From Streptomyces decoyicus (GTDB lineage: Bacteria > Actinomycetota > Actinomycetes > Streptomycetales > Streptomycetaceae), in the NCBI RefSeq assembly GCF_019880305.1, contig NZ_CP082301.1, forward strand, positions 2,666,001 to 2,730,000: 64,000 nt of DNA, in the 5' to 3' direction. Under the pieces are notes generated by a model. It did not search any database. It saw only the letters and a list, made by a program, of their open reading frames with translations, and had not been told where the DNA came from. The number at the start of each line of letters is the position of its first letter. The first letter of the stretch is position 1. Below, in pieces: positions 1 to 8,563 of this stretch. The position numbers and the translations under genes are program-made.

Positions 1-648
1 CGGTGGGCCGACTTCGCCGACGGCACCGTGGAGCGCACGCTGCTGCCGCACTTCCGGAGCGGGCCGCGGCAGGCCGACCTGTTCACGACGGTCAGCCAGG
101 GGCGGCCGGGCCGGTTCGACGTCGAGCGGACCAACGGGGCCTGGCGGGGCGGCTATCCGGACAATGCGCGGGACTCCCGTACGGAGACCGTGCCGATTCC
201 GGCGGGGGTGCCGACCGTACGGCCGCAGCCGCAGTGGACGACCACCAGCCTGCCGTACGCGCGGATCGTGGCGGCCGGGACCGGGCCCTTCCCGGTGGCC
301 GACCACACCGAGGTCACCGAGATCCCGGCGGGCGGCACCGGACCGGTCGTGCGGCCGGACGGCCCGACGCCGGGCTCCACGGCCCGTGCCGGGGGCGGCG
401 GGGACTATCTGTCCAACGAGATCGCCTACCGGGCGACCCTGCTGAGGGATGCGGTGCGCCCGGCGCTCCCGGGCGGGCATCTGCACACTCCCGTGCTGGA
501 GTTCGGCCCCGGCAACACGGGCCCGGCGAACGGCCAGGTGACCGATCCGGTCTTCGTGCAGAACCGGGTCGCGATCACCGGGCAGGTGCGGGCGATCGTG
601 ACGGTGGCGGCGGCGCAGGTCGCGGCGGCACGGGGCGCACGGGGATAG
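1..648 (+). CDS. C-terminal part of a pyroglutamyl-peptidase-like (C15) protein, 5'-truncated by the window
   Basis: The frame is open from base 1, so the true start lies outside the window; an internal GTG at 28 is not needed. About 215 residues remain. The segment GDYLSNEIAYR followed about 16 residues later by GGHLHTPVLEF resembles the catalytic Cys and His regions of pyroglutamyl peptidase I (family C15, removal of N-terminal pyroglutamate). The position where the family usually has Cys (YxCN) is Ser here (YLSN), so activity is doubtful or the assignment is only to the fold. The C-terminus is Ala-rich. No partner gene is evident; the next gene starts 226 bp downstream after a C/T-rich stretch. 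The family call is by motif memory only. Confidence 0.5.
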   Translation, partial: RWADFADGTVERTLLPHFRSGPRQADLFTTVSQGRPGRFDVERTNGAWRGGYPDNARDSRTETVPIPAGVPTVRPQPQWTTTSLPYARIVAAGTGPFPVADHTEVTEIPAGGTGPVVRPDGPTPGSTARAGGGGDYLSNEIAYRATLLRDAVRPALPGGHLHTPVLEFGPGNTGPANGQVTDPVFVQNRVAITGQVRAIVTVAAAQVAAARGARG

Positions 649-761
649 AGCCGGACGTCCCGGAGGCGGGCGGGCGCCGACGCGGCTGGGGCCGCGGGCG
701 CGAGGCGCGGGCGCGGGCACGGGCACGGCGAAAGGCCGCCCGGGGCCCGGCCCGCCCGGCC

Positions 762-860
762 CCCGCCCCCTCTCCGTCCCCGCCTCGCCCCGCCCCGCCC
801 CCTCTCCGTCTCCGTCCCCGTCCCGTCCCCGTCCCCGTCCCGTCCCGCCCCGTCCCGTCC
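762..860. repeat. C/T-rich simple-sequence tract
   Basis: Irregular reiteration of CCCCGTCCCGT and CCGCCCC words fills the space before the nitrilase-VanX gene. No gene or clear hairpin is visible in 649-874. The tract ends only 15 bp before the start codon at 875, so the ribosome site of that gene is poor (only the weak GGGCGA just upstream). Confidence 0.7.
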
Positions 861-874
861 GGCATCATGGGCGA

Positions 875-2317
875 ATGATCATTGCCGCCGCACAATTCAC
901 CCCCGTACCGGGCGACATCGAGGCCAACGCCGCACGGATGGCCGCGCTCATCACCGAGGCCGCCGAGCGCGGCGCGGGCCTCGTGCTCTTCTCCGAACTC
1001 GCGCTGACGCACTACGACCGGCACCTGATAGCCGCCGATGTGGCGGGCATGACGGTGACGGAGGACGATGCCCGGCTGGCTCCCGTACGGGAGGCCTGCC
1101 GGGCGACCGGGGTCGCGGCGGTCGTGAACGCGGCGGGGCGGACCGGCGGTGACGGGGACCGTCCGGCGATCTCCTCGTTCGTCCTCGGACCGGACGGCAC
1201 GCTGCTCACCCGTTACGACAAGATCCATCTGTTCAAGGGAGAGGGCGAAGGAGCGAGTGCAGGGGAGAGCGAGAGCGCGCTCTTCGCGCCGGGCACCGCC
1301 GACGGCCGCTTCACCCTGGGCGGCATCCGGTTCGCCCTCGCCACCTGCTTCGACAACAGCTTCCCCGAGGTGCCGGCGCGGGCCGCGGCGGACGGCTGCC
1401 GGGTGTATCTCGCCAGCTCCTTCCACGACTCGGCACAGCGGGTGGCGCAGTACGGGCAACTGGCGCGCGAGCACGGGCTGCACGTGCTGCTCGCCAACGG
1501 CACGGGGACCGGGCACTCCGGTCCGGGGTGCGGCCTCAGCGGCGTCTGGCTGCCGTCCGGCGAGCGGGTGGCGGCGGCCGCCGAGTGGAGCGGGCCGGTG
1601 CCGGGTGACGGCGCGGAGCTGGTGCTGAGCGATGTCCGCGACCTGATCACGCTGATGGCCGACCCGGCGGTGGCCGCGATCCCCGTCCAGGAGTGCGGTG
1701 AGCCGCTGGTGGACGTGCGGACCGCGGCGCCCGAGCTGCTGGTGGCCGACCTCCAGGACGACGAGCGGGGCGCCTACGCGCAGCTGCGCGAGGAGGTGCT
1801 GAAGCGGCTGCTGGCGGCGCAGCGGGCGCTGCCGGACGGGCTGCGGCTGAAGATCGTCGAGGGCTACCGGCCACTGGAACTGCAACGCCGCTACTTCGAG
1901 GAGTACGTGGACGAACTCCGGGCCCTGCACCCCGACCGGGATGCCGAGGGTCTCCATGAGGCCGCCAGCCGCTATGTGTCGCCGCCCGGGATCGCCCCGC
2001 ACAGTGCCGGTGGCGCGGTGGACGTCACCCTCGTCACCACGGAGGGCGAGGACGTCGACATGGGGACTCCGATCGATGCCGGCCCGGAGGAGAGCGACGG
2101 CGCCTGCTACACGGGTGCCCCGGATCTGAGTCCCGCGGCCCGCGCCCACCGGCGGGTGCTGAACGCCGCCCTGAACTCCGCCGGGCTGGTCAACTACCCG
2201 ACCGAGTGGTGGCACTGGTCCTACGGCGACCGTTACTGGGCCCTGGCGACCGGCGCGGATCATGCGCTGTACGGGCCGAAGGAGTGGGACGGACCGACGG
2301 AGGGGGACGGGCGGTGA
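875..2317 (+). CDS. Nitrilase-superfamily amidohydrolase fused to VanX-type D-Ala-D-Ala dipeptidase
   Basis: 480 residues with two complete enzyme domains. Residues 1-265 are a carbon-nitrogen hydrolase: the Glu-Lys-Cys triad is visible as E41 (LFSELAL), K116 (YDKIHLF) and C158 (ATCFDNSFPE). Residues 270-465 are a peptidase family M15D (VanX/DdpX) domain: R332 in EGYRP, Zn ligands H376 and D383 in HSAGGAVDV, catalytic E444 and Zn ligand H447 in EWWHW. Each half has about the normal length of the stand-alone family, so nothing seems lost. Known chemistry: nitrilases cleave amide C-N bonds, M15D cleaves D-Ala-D-Ala. A joint role in cell-wall peptide turnover or amide recycling is inference. There is no signal peptide, so it should be cytoplasmic. 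Monocistronic; convergent with the sugar kinase gene, separated by a hairpin. Confidence 0.85.
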   Translation: MIIAAAQFTPVPGDIEANAARMAALITEAAERGAGLVLFSELALTHYDRHLIAADVAGMTVTEDDARLAPVREACRATGVAAVVNAAGRTGGDGDRPAISSFVLGPDGTLLTRYDKIHLFKGEGEGASAGESESALFAPGTADGRFTLGGIRFALATCFDNSFPEVPARAAADGCRVYLASSFHDSAQRVAQYGQLAREHGLHVLLANGTGTGHSGPGCGLSGVWLPSGERVAAAAEWSGPVPGDGAELVLSDVRDLITLMADPAVAAIPVQECGEPLVDVRTAAPELLVADLQDDERGAYAQLREEVLKRLLAAQRALPDGLRLKIVEGYRPLELQRRYFEEYVDELRALHPDRDAEGLHEAASRYVSPPGIAPHSAGGAVDVTLVTTEGEDVDMGTPIDAGPEESDGACYTGAPDLSPAARAHRRVLNAALNSAGLVNYPTEWWHWSYGDRYWALATGADHALYGPKEWDGPTEGDGR

Positions 2318-2334
2318 CGTGCCGCCGCGCACCC

Positions 2335-2364
2335 GGCCCCGTACCGCTCGGCGGTACGGGGGCC
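2335..2364. terminator. Bidirectional hairpin between convergent genes
   Basis: GTACCGC-TCG-GCGGTAC is a perfect 7-bp stem, extended by GGCCCC/GGGGGCC to about 13 bp with one bulge. It sits 18 bp after the nitrilase-VanX stop and 24 bp from the ribokinase stop, so it can serve both strands. There is no T-tract, as is usual in this group. Confidence 0.75.
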
Positions 2365-2388
2365 CGTGCGCGGCGAAGGTCCCCGGCC

Positions 2389-3315
2389 TCAGCCCTGCGG
2401 CAGCTCGGGCGCCAGTGCCTCCAGTTCCGCCCGGGTCGGATAGGACGGCTGGGCGCCCGGCTTGGTGACGGCGGCGGCGCCCACCCGTACGGCGAAGCGC
2501 GCCGCCTCGGGCAGTGCGTCGCCGCGGGCCAGGCGGGTGGCGAGGGCGCCGGTGAAGGCGTCGCCGGCGCCGGTGGTGTCCACGGCCTTGACCCGTACGC
2601 CCGGGACGTCCGCGGCTCCCGAGGCGTCCAGGACCAGCGCGCCGTCGCCGCCGAGGGTGACCACGACGGAGCGGGCGCCCCTCTCGCGCAGCGCCTGCGC
2701 CCACTCGGCGGGCGTGCCGTCGACGAGCCCGGAGAGCTGCCGCGCCTCGTGCTCGTTGACGACCAACGGGTCGGCCACCGCGAGGAGTTCGGGGGCCAGC
2801 GCGGCCGCCTCGGGCGCCGGGGAGGGGTTGAGGACGACGCGGGTGCCGGCCTGCTCGGCGGCCGAGGCGGCGGCCCGTACGGACTCCATGGGGATCTCCA
2901 GCTGGAGGGAGACCACCGCGGCGGCGGCGATGGTGTCCTTCGCGGCGGCCACGTCCTGCGGGGTGAGGGCGGCGTTCGCGCCGGGCGAGACCACGATGCT
3001 GTTGTCGCCGTCCGGGTCGACGATGATCATGGCGGTGCCGGTGCGGGCCGCGTCGTCCACGATCACCGGTGAGACATCGGTGCCCGCGTCGTGCTGGGCG
3101 CGCAGCAGCAGTTCGCCGTATGCGTCGCCGCCGACCCGCGCCAGCAGTGCGGTGCGGCCGCCGATCCGGGCCGCGGCGGCCGCCTGGTTGGCCCCCTTGC
3201 CGCCGGCCGATTCGACCAGGTCCGTGCCGGTCACGGTCTCGCCCGCGCCGGGGCGCCGCTCGACCCGTACCGTCAGATCCGCGTTGGCCGAGCCGACCAC
3301 CAGGACGTCATACAT
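2389..3315 (-). CDS. rbsK: Ribokinase-type PfkB sugar kinase
   Basis: 308 residues from the ATG at 3315 (the frame is open further upstream, but MYDVLVVGSANADLTV is the family N-terminus). The PfkB signature GGKGANQA is near residue 40, and the C-terminal DTTGAGDAFTGAL motif carries the catalytic Asp and anion hole. It phosphorylates ribose (or a similar pentose) with ATP in the cytoplasm. It is the last gene of the minus-strand regulator-ATPase-permease-binding protein-kinase operon, 59 bp after the binding-protein gene. Ribose as substrate is inferred from operon composition; no RbsD pyranase is present. Confidence 0.85.
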   Translation of the reverse strand: MYDVLVVGSANADLTVRVERRPGAGETVTGTDLVESAGGKGANQAAAAARIGGRTALLARVGGDAYGELLLRAQHDAGTDVSPVIVDDAARTGTAMIIVDPDGDNSIVVSPGANAALTPQDVAAAKDTIAAAAVVSLQLEIPMESVRAAASAAEQAGTRVVLNPSPAPEAAALAPELLAVADPLVVNEHEARQLSGLVDGTPAEWAQALRERGARSVVVTLGGDGALVLDASGAADVPGVRVKAVDTTGAGDAFTGALATRLARGDALPEAARFAVRVGAAAVTKPGAQPSYPTRAELEALAPELPQG

Positions 3316-3374
3316 GCACCGCTCTCCCACTTCTCTCACCTGTCGTTGCCGTGCGGCCCGCCGGGGCCGCACGC

Positions 3375-4358
3375 TCAGCCGTCGAACTTCGCGGCATTCT
3401 TCGCCGTCACCAGTACCACCGGCACCCTGACCGACTGCGGCAGCTTCTCACCACGGGAGGCCTTCAGCGCCCAGTCCACCGCCTGCTTGCCGAGGAGTTC
3501 CGGCTGCTGGGCGACGGTGGCGGTCAGCGTGCCGTTGCGGACCGCCTTGACGCCGTCCGGGGTGCCGTCGAACGCCACGACCTTCACGTCCTTGCCGGAG
3601 CGGCCGCCCAGCGCCTTGGACGCGCCCAGCGCCATCTCGTCGTTGGCCGCGAACACCCCGCCGATGCCGCGGTGCGCCTGGAGCATGTTGGTCATCACGT
3701 CCATGCCCTTGGTGCGGTCGAAGTCCGCGGGCTGCCGGGCGACGACCTCGATGCCGGGGTACTTCTTGATGCCTTCCTCGAAGCCCTTGCCGCGCTCGCG
3801 GGCGGCGGAGGTGCCGGCCTGGCCCTCCAGGAAGGCCACCTTGCCCTTGCCGCCGAGCGATTCGGCCAGCGTCTTCGCGGCGAGCCGGCCGCCCGCGACA
3901 TTGTCGGAGGCGATGGTCGAGCCGACCTTGCCGCCGTTGACACCGCGGTCGATGGAGATGACCGGCACCTTCGCCCGGTTGGCGACGCCGACGGCCGGTA
4001 CGGCGGCGTCGGAGTCGACCGGGTTGATGATGGCCGCCTTGACGTTCTGGCTGGTGAACGTCTCCATCTGGTTGATCTGCTGGGTGGGGTCGTTCTGGGC
4101 GTCGGTGATGTTGATGTGCAGACCGCGGGCGTCCGCCTCGGCCTGGGCGCCCTTCTTGATGCCGACGAAGAACGGGTTGTTCATCGTGGACAGCGCGAGC
4201 CCCAGGTCGGTGTTGCCGCCGCGGTCGCAGCCGGCCAGCCCCAGGGCGACGGTCGCGGCCAGCCCGGCCGCCAGCGACGCCTTGATCCGGGAGTTCCCCC
4301 GAGCGTTCCCCCGGGCGTTCCTCGGGGCGTTCCTCGGGGCGTTCCTACGGGCCTTCAT
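3375..4358 (-). CDS. rbsB: Sugar ABC transporter substrate-binding lipoprotein (RbsB type)
   Basis: 327 residues. The N-terminus has a basic stretch, a hydrophobic helix and a lipobox (LGLAGC) near residue 40, so it is a lipid-anchored extracellular binding protein. The body is a periplasmic-binding-protein-like I/LacI fold (LALSTMNNPFFVGIKKGAQ, VPVISIDRGVNGG, FAANDEMALGA, VVAFDGTPDG), typical of RbsB. Its ATG overlaps the permease stop by 4 bp (ATGA), indicating translational coupling. Oddity: before the signal helix the protein carries RNAPRNAPRNARGNARGN, encoded by about 12-bp tandem repeats (about 4290-4355), which lengthens the n-region; the true start could be later. Confidence 0.85.
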   Translation of the reverse strand: MKARRNAPRNAPRNARGNARGNSRIKASLAAGLAATVALGLAGCDRGGNTDLGLALSTMNNPFFVGIKKGAQAEADARGLHINITDAQNDPTQQINQMETFTSQNVKAAIINPVDSDAAVPAVGVANRAKVPVISIDRGVNGGKVGSTIASDNVAGGRLAAKTLAESLGGKGKVAFLEGQAGTSAARERGKGFEEGIKKYPGIEVVARQPADFDRTKGMDVMTNMLQAHRGIGGVFAANDEMALGASKALGGRSGKDVKVVAFDGTPDGVKAVRNGTLTATVAQQPELLGKQAVDWALKASRGEKLPQSVRVPVVLVTAKNAAKFDG

Positions 4359-5362
4359 CGCGCGCTCCGGCGGCGCAGCGTGTCCAGGAGCACCGCCAGC
4401 GCGATGACCAGTCCGGTGGCCACCTGCTGCCAGAACGCCGAGACGCTCAGCAGGTTGAGGCCGTTGCGCAGGACGGCGAGGATCAGCGCGCCGATGAGGG
4501 TGCCGGAGGCCTTGCCGGAGCCGCCGGAGAGGCTGGCCCCGCCGATGACGACGGCGGCGATGGCGTCCAGTTCGTAGCCGGTGGCGGCCTGCGGCTGGGC
4601 GGAGGTGAGCCGGGCGGCGAGCACGATGCCGGCGACCGCGGCGAACACCCCGGACAGCGCATAGATGGCGAGCTTGCGGCGCTTGACGTTGATGCCGGAG
4701 AGCCGGGCCGCCTCCTCGTTGCCGCCGATCGCGAACATCGCCCGGCCGGAGTACGTACGGGCCAGGATCAGCGCGGCGATCAGCCCCATCGCGATCATGA
4801 CGAGGACGGGCACCGGCAGCCAGCCGCCGAGGGTGTCACCGAGCGCGCCGACCGAGGTGGGGAAGGGGATCGGGGAGCCTCCGGAGATGACCAGGGCCAG
4901 ACCGCGGCCGATCGAGAGCATCGCCAGCGTGGCGATGAAGGCGGGCAGCTTGCCGTAGGAGACCAGGGCGCCGGAGACCAGACCGGCCGCCGCGCCGGTG
5001 GCCAGGCCGAGCAGCACCGCCATCCAGACGGGCAGGCCCTCCCCGGTGGCCGCCCAGGCGACGACGGTGGCGGAGAGCGCGGCGACCGAGCCGACCGACA
5101 GATCGATACCGGCCGAGACGATCACGAAGGTGACGCCGAAGGCGAGGATCGCGGTGACCGACGCCTGGACGCCGACGTTGAGGAGGTTCTGGCCGTTGAG
5201 GAAGTCCCTGGACAGCACCGCCATCACCACGACCAGGGCGATCAGTCCGCCGAGCGGGCCGTTTCTGAGGACCGCCCGGGAGAACCACGCTCCCGCGCCG
5301 TCCCGGTCCGGTGCCCGTCCCACCGCCTCGGCGGCGGCTCCTGTCTTCACCTCAGTGGACAT
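4355..5362 (-). CDS. rbsC: Sugar ABC transporter permease (RbsC type)
   Basis: 335 residues, very hydrophobic with about 8-10 membrane segments. It has the BPD_transp_2 family features of ribose/xylose/AraH permeases: GVTFVIVSAGIDLSVGSVAALS near residue 80-100 and AAVVIGGASLSGGSGKASGTLIGALI near 265-290. It forms the membrane channel with the ATPase and receives sugar from the binding protein. It overlaps the ATPase gene by 11 bp and the binding-protein gene by 4 bp. Confidence 0.88.
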   Translation of the reverse strand: MSTEVKTGAAAEAVGRAPDRDGAGAWFSRAVLRNGPLGGLIALVVVMAVLSRDFLNGQNLLNVGVQASVTAILAFGVTFVIVSAGIDLSVGSVAALSATVVAWAATGEGLPVWMAVLLGLATGAAAGLVSGALVSYGKLPAFIATLAMLSIGRGLALVISGGSPIPFPTSVGALGDTLGGWLPVPVLVMIAMGLIAALILARTYSGRAMFAIGGNEEAARLSGINVKRRKLAIYALSGVFAAVAGIVLAARLTSAQPQAATGYELDAIAAVVIGGASLSGGSGKASGTLIGALILAVLRNGLNLLSVSAFWQQVATGLVIALAVLLDTLRRRSAR

Positions 5363-6941
5363 CGGAGCCCTCCATTGCGCTCTTGTCGTTGTACTTCGTG
5401 CTCGTGCCGTGCGGGGACTGGAGCGCCAGCTCCATCACGGCGTCCTGGGTTGCCTGTTCGGCCGACAGCTCACCGGCCAGCCGGCCCTGCGACATCACCA
5501 GCACCCGGTCGCTCATACCGAGCACCTCGGGCAGATCGCTGGAGATCATCAGCACCGCGCGGCCGGACGCCGTCAGGTCGTTGATGAGCTGGTAGATCTC
5601 GACCTTGGCGCCGACGTCGATCCCGCGCGTCGGCTCGTCGAGGATCAGCAGCCTGGTGTCCGCCAGCAGCCACTTGCCGATGACGATCTTCTGCTGGTTG
5701 CCGCCGGAGAGGGTGCGGGCGCTCTGCCCCAGGCCGCTCATCCGGACCTTCAACTGCTCGGCGACGGTGGCCGCTTCGCGCCGCTGCGCGCCCCGGTCCA
5801 CCAGCCCGCCGCGGGTGTCGCGGTCGAGCCGGGCGAGGGTGAGGTTGTCCTGGAGGGAGGCGTCCAGGACCAGGCCCTGGCCCTTGCGGTCCTCCGGTAC
5901 GAGGCCGAGCCCGGCACGCATGGCGGCACGGACATCGCCGCGGGCCAGCTCCTTGCCGTCGATCTCGACCGTACCGGCGTCATAGCGGTCCACGCCGAAG
6001 ATCGCCCGGACCACCTCGGTGCGGCCCGCGCCGACCAGCCCGGCGAGACCCACGACTTCACCGGCCCGGACCTCGAAGTCGATGCCCTCGAAGACCGGCC
6101 CGGCCACCGAGCCGTTGCGGGTCAGGCCGCGGACGCGCAGCAGGGGCGCGCCCGGCGTCTCGGGGCGCTGCCTCGGGTACTGCTCGGCGATGTCCCGGCC
6201 CACCATGAGGCGGATCAGCTCGTCCTCGTCCGTCGAGGCCGGCACCTCCTCGACGGACCGGCCGTCGCGCAGGACGGTGACCCGGTCGCCGAGCGCGCCG
6301 ATCTCGTCCAGGTGGTGGGTGATGAAGATGATGCCGACGCCGGTGTCCCGCAGCTCGCGGACGATCCCGAAGAGGGTCTCGACCTCCTCGGAGGTCAGGA
6401 CCGCGGTCGGCTCGTCCATGATCAGGACGCGCGCTTCCAGGCTGAGCGCCTTGGCGATCTCGACCATCTGGAGGCGGGCGATGCCCAGTTCGGCGACCGG
6501 GGTGTTCGGGGAGACGTCGAGGCGTACGCGCCGCAGCAGTTCGGCGGCCCGTGCCCGCATCGTCTTCCGGTCGACGAGGCCGAGCGCGGTGCGCGGCTGG
6601 CGGCCCAGGAAGATGTTCTCGGCGACGGTCAGCCCGGGGACGAGGTTGAACTCCTGGTAGATGGTGGCGATGCCGTGCCGTTCGGCGTCCTGCGCCGAGC
6701 GGATGGTGACCTCCTCGCCGTCCACGAGGATGCGGCCCTCGTCGGGGCGGTGGGCGCCGGAGAGCATCTTGATGAGGGTGCTCTTGCCCGCGCCGTTCTC
6801 GCCGAGCAGGACGTGCACCTCACCGGTGCGCAGGGTCAGGTCCACGCCGTCCAGCGCGCGGACGCCCGGGAACGCCTTCGTCACCCCCTCGACGCGCAGC
6901 AGTTCGCGGCCGCCCGGTACGTCGTCGTTGACGCCGGTCAT
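5352..6941 (-). CDS. rbsA: Sugar ABC transporter ATPase, double-domain (RbsA type)
   Basis: 529 residues, two fused ATPase domains as in RbsA/XylG/MglA. First domain: Walker A GENGAGKST near residue 50, signature-like LGIARLQMVEIAKAL, Walker B VLIMDEPTA. Second domain: degenerate P-loop region GLVGAGRTEV, intact LSGGNQQK signature and Walker B LLILDEPTRGIDVGAK. A degenerate second P-loop is normal for this family. It energises uptake together with the permease and binding protein. A 177-bp gap separates it from the regulator gene; that gap holds 23-bp tandem repeats. Confidence 0.9.
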   Translation of the reverse strand: MTGVNDDVPGGRELLRVEGVTKAFPGVRALDGVDLTLRTGEVHVLLGENGAGKSTLIKMLSGAHRPDEGRILVDGEEVTIRSAQDAERHGIATIYQEFNLVPGLTVAENIFLGRQPRTALGLVDRKTMRARAAELLRRVRLDVSPNTPVAELGIARLQMVEIAKALSLEARVLIMDEPTAVLTSEEVETLFGIVRELRDTGVGIIFITHHLDEIGALGDRVTVLRDGRSVEEVPASTDEDELIRLMVGRDIAEQYPRQRPETPGAPLLRVRGLTRNGSVAGPVFEGIDFEVRAGEVVGLAGLVGAGRTEVVRAIFGVDRYDAGTVEIDGKELARGDVRAAMRAGLGLVPEDRKGQGLVLDASLQDNLTLARLDRDTRGGLVDRGAQRREAATVAEQLKVRMSGLGQSARTLSGGNQQKIVIGKWLLADTRLLILDEPTRGIDVGAKVEIYQLINDLTASGRAVLMISSDLPEVLGMSDRVLVMSQGRLAGELSAEQATQDAVMELALQSPHGTSTKYNDKSAMEGSDVH

Positions 6942-6981
6942 GCGCTGCCCCTCTCTTCCTCGGATGGCTTGTGTGGTGACT

Positions 6982-7065
6982 GACTCGGGTGGCCTGTGAA
7001 GGCCGACTCGGGTGGCCTGTGAAGGCCGACTCGGGTGGCCTGTGAAGGCCGACTCGGGTGGCCCG
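6982..7065. repeat. 23-bp tandem repeat, 3.6 copies
   Basis: The unit GACTCGGGTGGCCTGTGAAGG plus CC starts at 6982, 7005 and 7028, with a partial copy from 7051. The copies are identical. It lies between the LacI regulator stop and the ATPase start, so it would be in the 5' leader of the transporter message if the operon is co-transcribed. Confidence 0.9.
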
Positions 7066-7118
7066 CCCGGCCGGGGGAGCCGGACCGGAGTGCCGGTCCG
7101 GGCGCCGGGCGGGCCTGC

Positions 7119-8120
7119 TCAGGGGGTGGGCAGCTCGCCGCAGGAGCGGCGGGTGACCAGCCGGGCCGGCAGCAGCACCGAGGGGGCGGGCCGGCCCTCG
7201 ATCCGCTCCAGCAGGGTGTGTACGGCGGCCCGGCCCAGTTCGCGGGTGGGCTGGGCGATGGCGGTCAGCGGCGGGTCGGTGTGGGTGAACCACGGCACGT
7301 CGTCATAGACCACCAGCGCCACATCGTCGGGAACCCGCAGCCCGCGGGCGCGGAGTTCGTCCATCGCGCCCAGCGCCATCAGGTTGTCGGTGGCCAGCAC
7401 CGCGTCCGGCGGCTCGGCGAGGTCGAGGAAGTCGCTCATCACCCGCCGGCCCCCGGTGTGCTGGAGGTCGGGGGTGGCGCCGACCCGCTCGTCGGGCAGG
7501 GTGAGGCCGTATCCGGCCAGCGCCGTACGGAAGAGGGCGAGGCGCTCGTCGCCGGTCGGGGTGCCGGCCGGGGCGACGATGATCGCGGGCCGGCGGCGGC
7601 CGAGGGCGGCGAGGTGCGCGGCGAGCTCGGTGAGCGCGGTGCGGCCATCGGCGCGTACGCAGGGGGCGTCGATACCGGGCACGGTGCGGTCCAGCAGCAC
7701 CAGCGGGGTGCCGGAGGCGACGACCTCGCGGAGCATCGCCGAGCCGGTGCCGGCCGAGCTGACCAGCAGACCGTCGATCCGGCGGTCGAGCAGGGTGCGG
7801 ATGTAGTCGTCCTGCTGTGCGGGGCGCTCACCGGCATTGCCGATGACCAGGCTGTAGCCGAGGCTGCGGGCCTCGTCCTCGACGGCGTCGGCCAGCTCGG
7901 TGAAGAAGGGGTTGGTGAGGTCGCTGATGATCAGGCCGAGGGCGCCGGTCCGGGCGGTGCGCAGCGCGCGGGCGACGTTGTTGGGGCGGTAGCCCAGCTC
8001 CTGCACGGCGGCGAGCACCCGCTCGCGGGTCTCCGCGACCGGGCTGTGGCCGTTGAGGACGCGGGAGACCGTGGCGACGGAGACCCCCGCCCGCTCTGCC
8101 ACATCTTTGATGTTCGCCAT
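7119..8120 (-). CDS. LacI-family transcriptional regulator of the sugar operon
   Basis: 333 residues. The N-terminal LacI helix-turn-helix is complete (ANIKDVAERAGVSVATVSRVLNG, hinge YRPNNVARALRT), followed by the sugar-binding core (LGLIISDLTNPFFTELADAVEDEA, DGLLVSSAGTG, PLVLLDRTVPG, AVLATDNLMALGAMDEL). It is first in the minus-strand operon and is preceded by two inverted operator-like sites, so autoregulation and repression of the transporter genes until the sugar binds are likely (inference from layout). Confidence 0.88.
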   Translation of the reverse strand: MANIKDVAERAGVSVATVSRVLNGHSPVAETRERVLAAVQELGYRPNNVARALRTARTGALGLIISDLTNPFFTELADAVEDEARSLGYSLVIGNAGERPAQQDDYIRTLLDRRIDGLLVSSAGTGSAMLREVVASGTPLVLLDRTVPGIDAPCVRADGRTALTELAAHLAALGRRRPAIIVAPAGTPTGDERLALFRTALAGYGLTLPDERVGATPDLQHTGGRRVMSDFLDLAEPPDAVLATDNLMALGAMDELRARGLRVPDDVALVVYDDVPWFTHTDPPLTAIAQPTRELGRAAVHTLLERIEGRPAPSVLLPARLVTRRSCGELPTP

Positions 8121-8186
8121 GGCGCCGTTGCCATTCTGTCCGTGCGCGCGCTCACCGTGCGGGAGAGCGGGTGCGCATGATCAACA

Positions 8187-8234
8187 TGTAATCGATTTCT
8201 TGAGCAGTTCGTGGGGGCTACGAAATCGATTACA
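8187..8234. promoter_or_regulatory. Pair of inverted LacI-type operators
   Basis: TGTAATCGATTTC at 8187-8199 is repeated exactly as its reverse complement GAAATCGATTACA at 8222-8234, with 22 bp between the arms. Each arm contains the palindrome AATCGATT with a CG centre, typical of LacI-family operators. The centres are about 35 bp apart. The site lies 66-114 bp upstream of the regulator start codon, suited to cooperative binding or a small loop. Confidence 0.8.
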
Positions 8235-8236
8235 CG

Positions 8237-8498
8237 GCGGGTGCGTCAAGATGCGGCGAAGGTGGCCTGCGTCACACGGGGCGGGGTGCATGGGGGCGCA
8301 CCCGGGCCGGGCACGGATCGGCCCCGGCGCGCCGCCACGGACGTAGGGGCCGCACCCCGCCACAGACGCAAGGGCCAAACCCCGCTGCAGACCCGCCAGC
8401 GATCGCCCCCCGCCACAGCGGCGGAGACCGCGCCCCACCGCAGACGCGCCAAGGACCGCCCCCACCACGGGACGCAGGACCACACCCCGCCCCGCAGA
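8237..8498. other. Gene-free stretch with degenerate repeats
   Basis: No credible gene. The stretch is built from diverged copies of a word like CCCCGCCACAGACGCAAGGG. Open frames across it are Cys/Arg/Trp-rich without codon bias and look like artefacts of G/C-rich DNA. Confidence 0.6.
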
Positions 8499-8545
8499 CG
8501 CACACAAGGGCCGCACCCCGTCGCGGGATGCGGCCCCTGTGTGCG
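8499..8545 (-). terminator. Strong hairpin downstream of the Ohr gene
   Basis: The left arm 8499-8519 (CGCACACAAGGGCCGCACCCC) pairs with the right arm 8525-8545 over about 21 bp with two mismatches and a 5-base loop. It begins 18 bp after the stop codon at 8564 on the minus strand. The right part repeats the degenerate unit found in 8237-8498. Confidence 0.85.
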
Positions 8546-8563
8546 TGCGGGTGCGGCCGTGCG

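Noticed and set aside
2206..3430. Plus-strand frames opposite the ribokinase gene
   Set aside because: Shadows of the minus-strand kinase; no homology or start signals.
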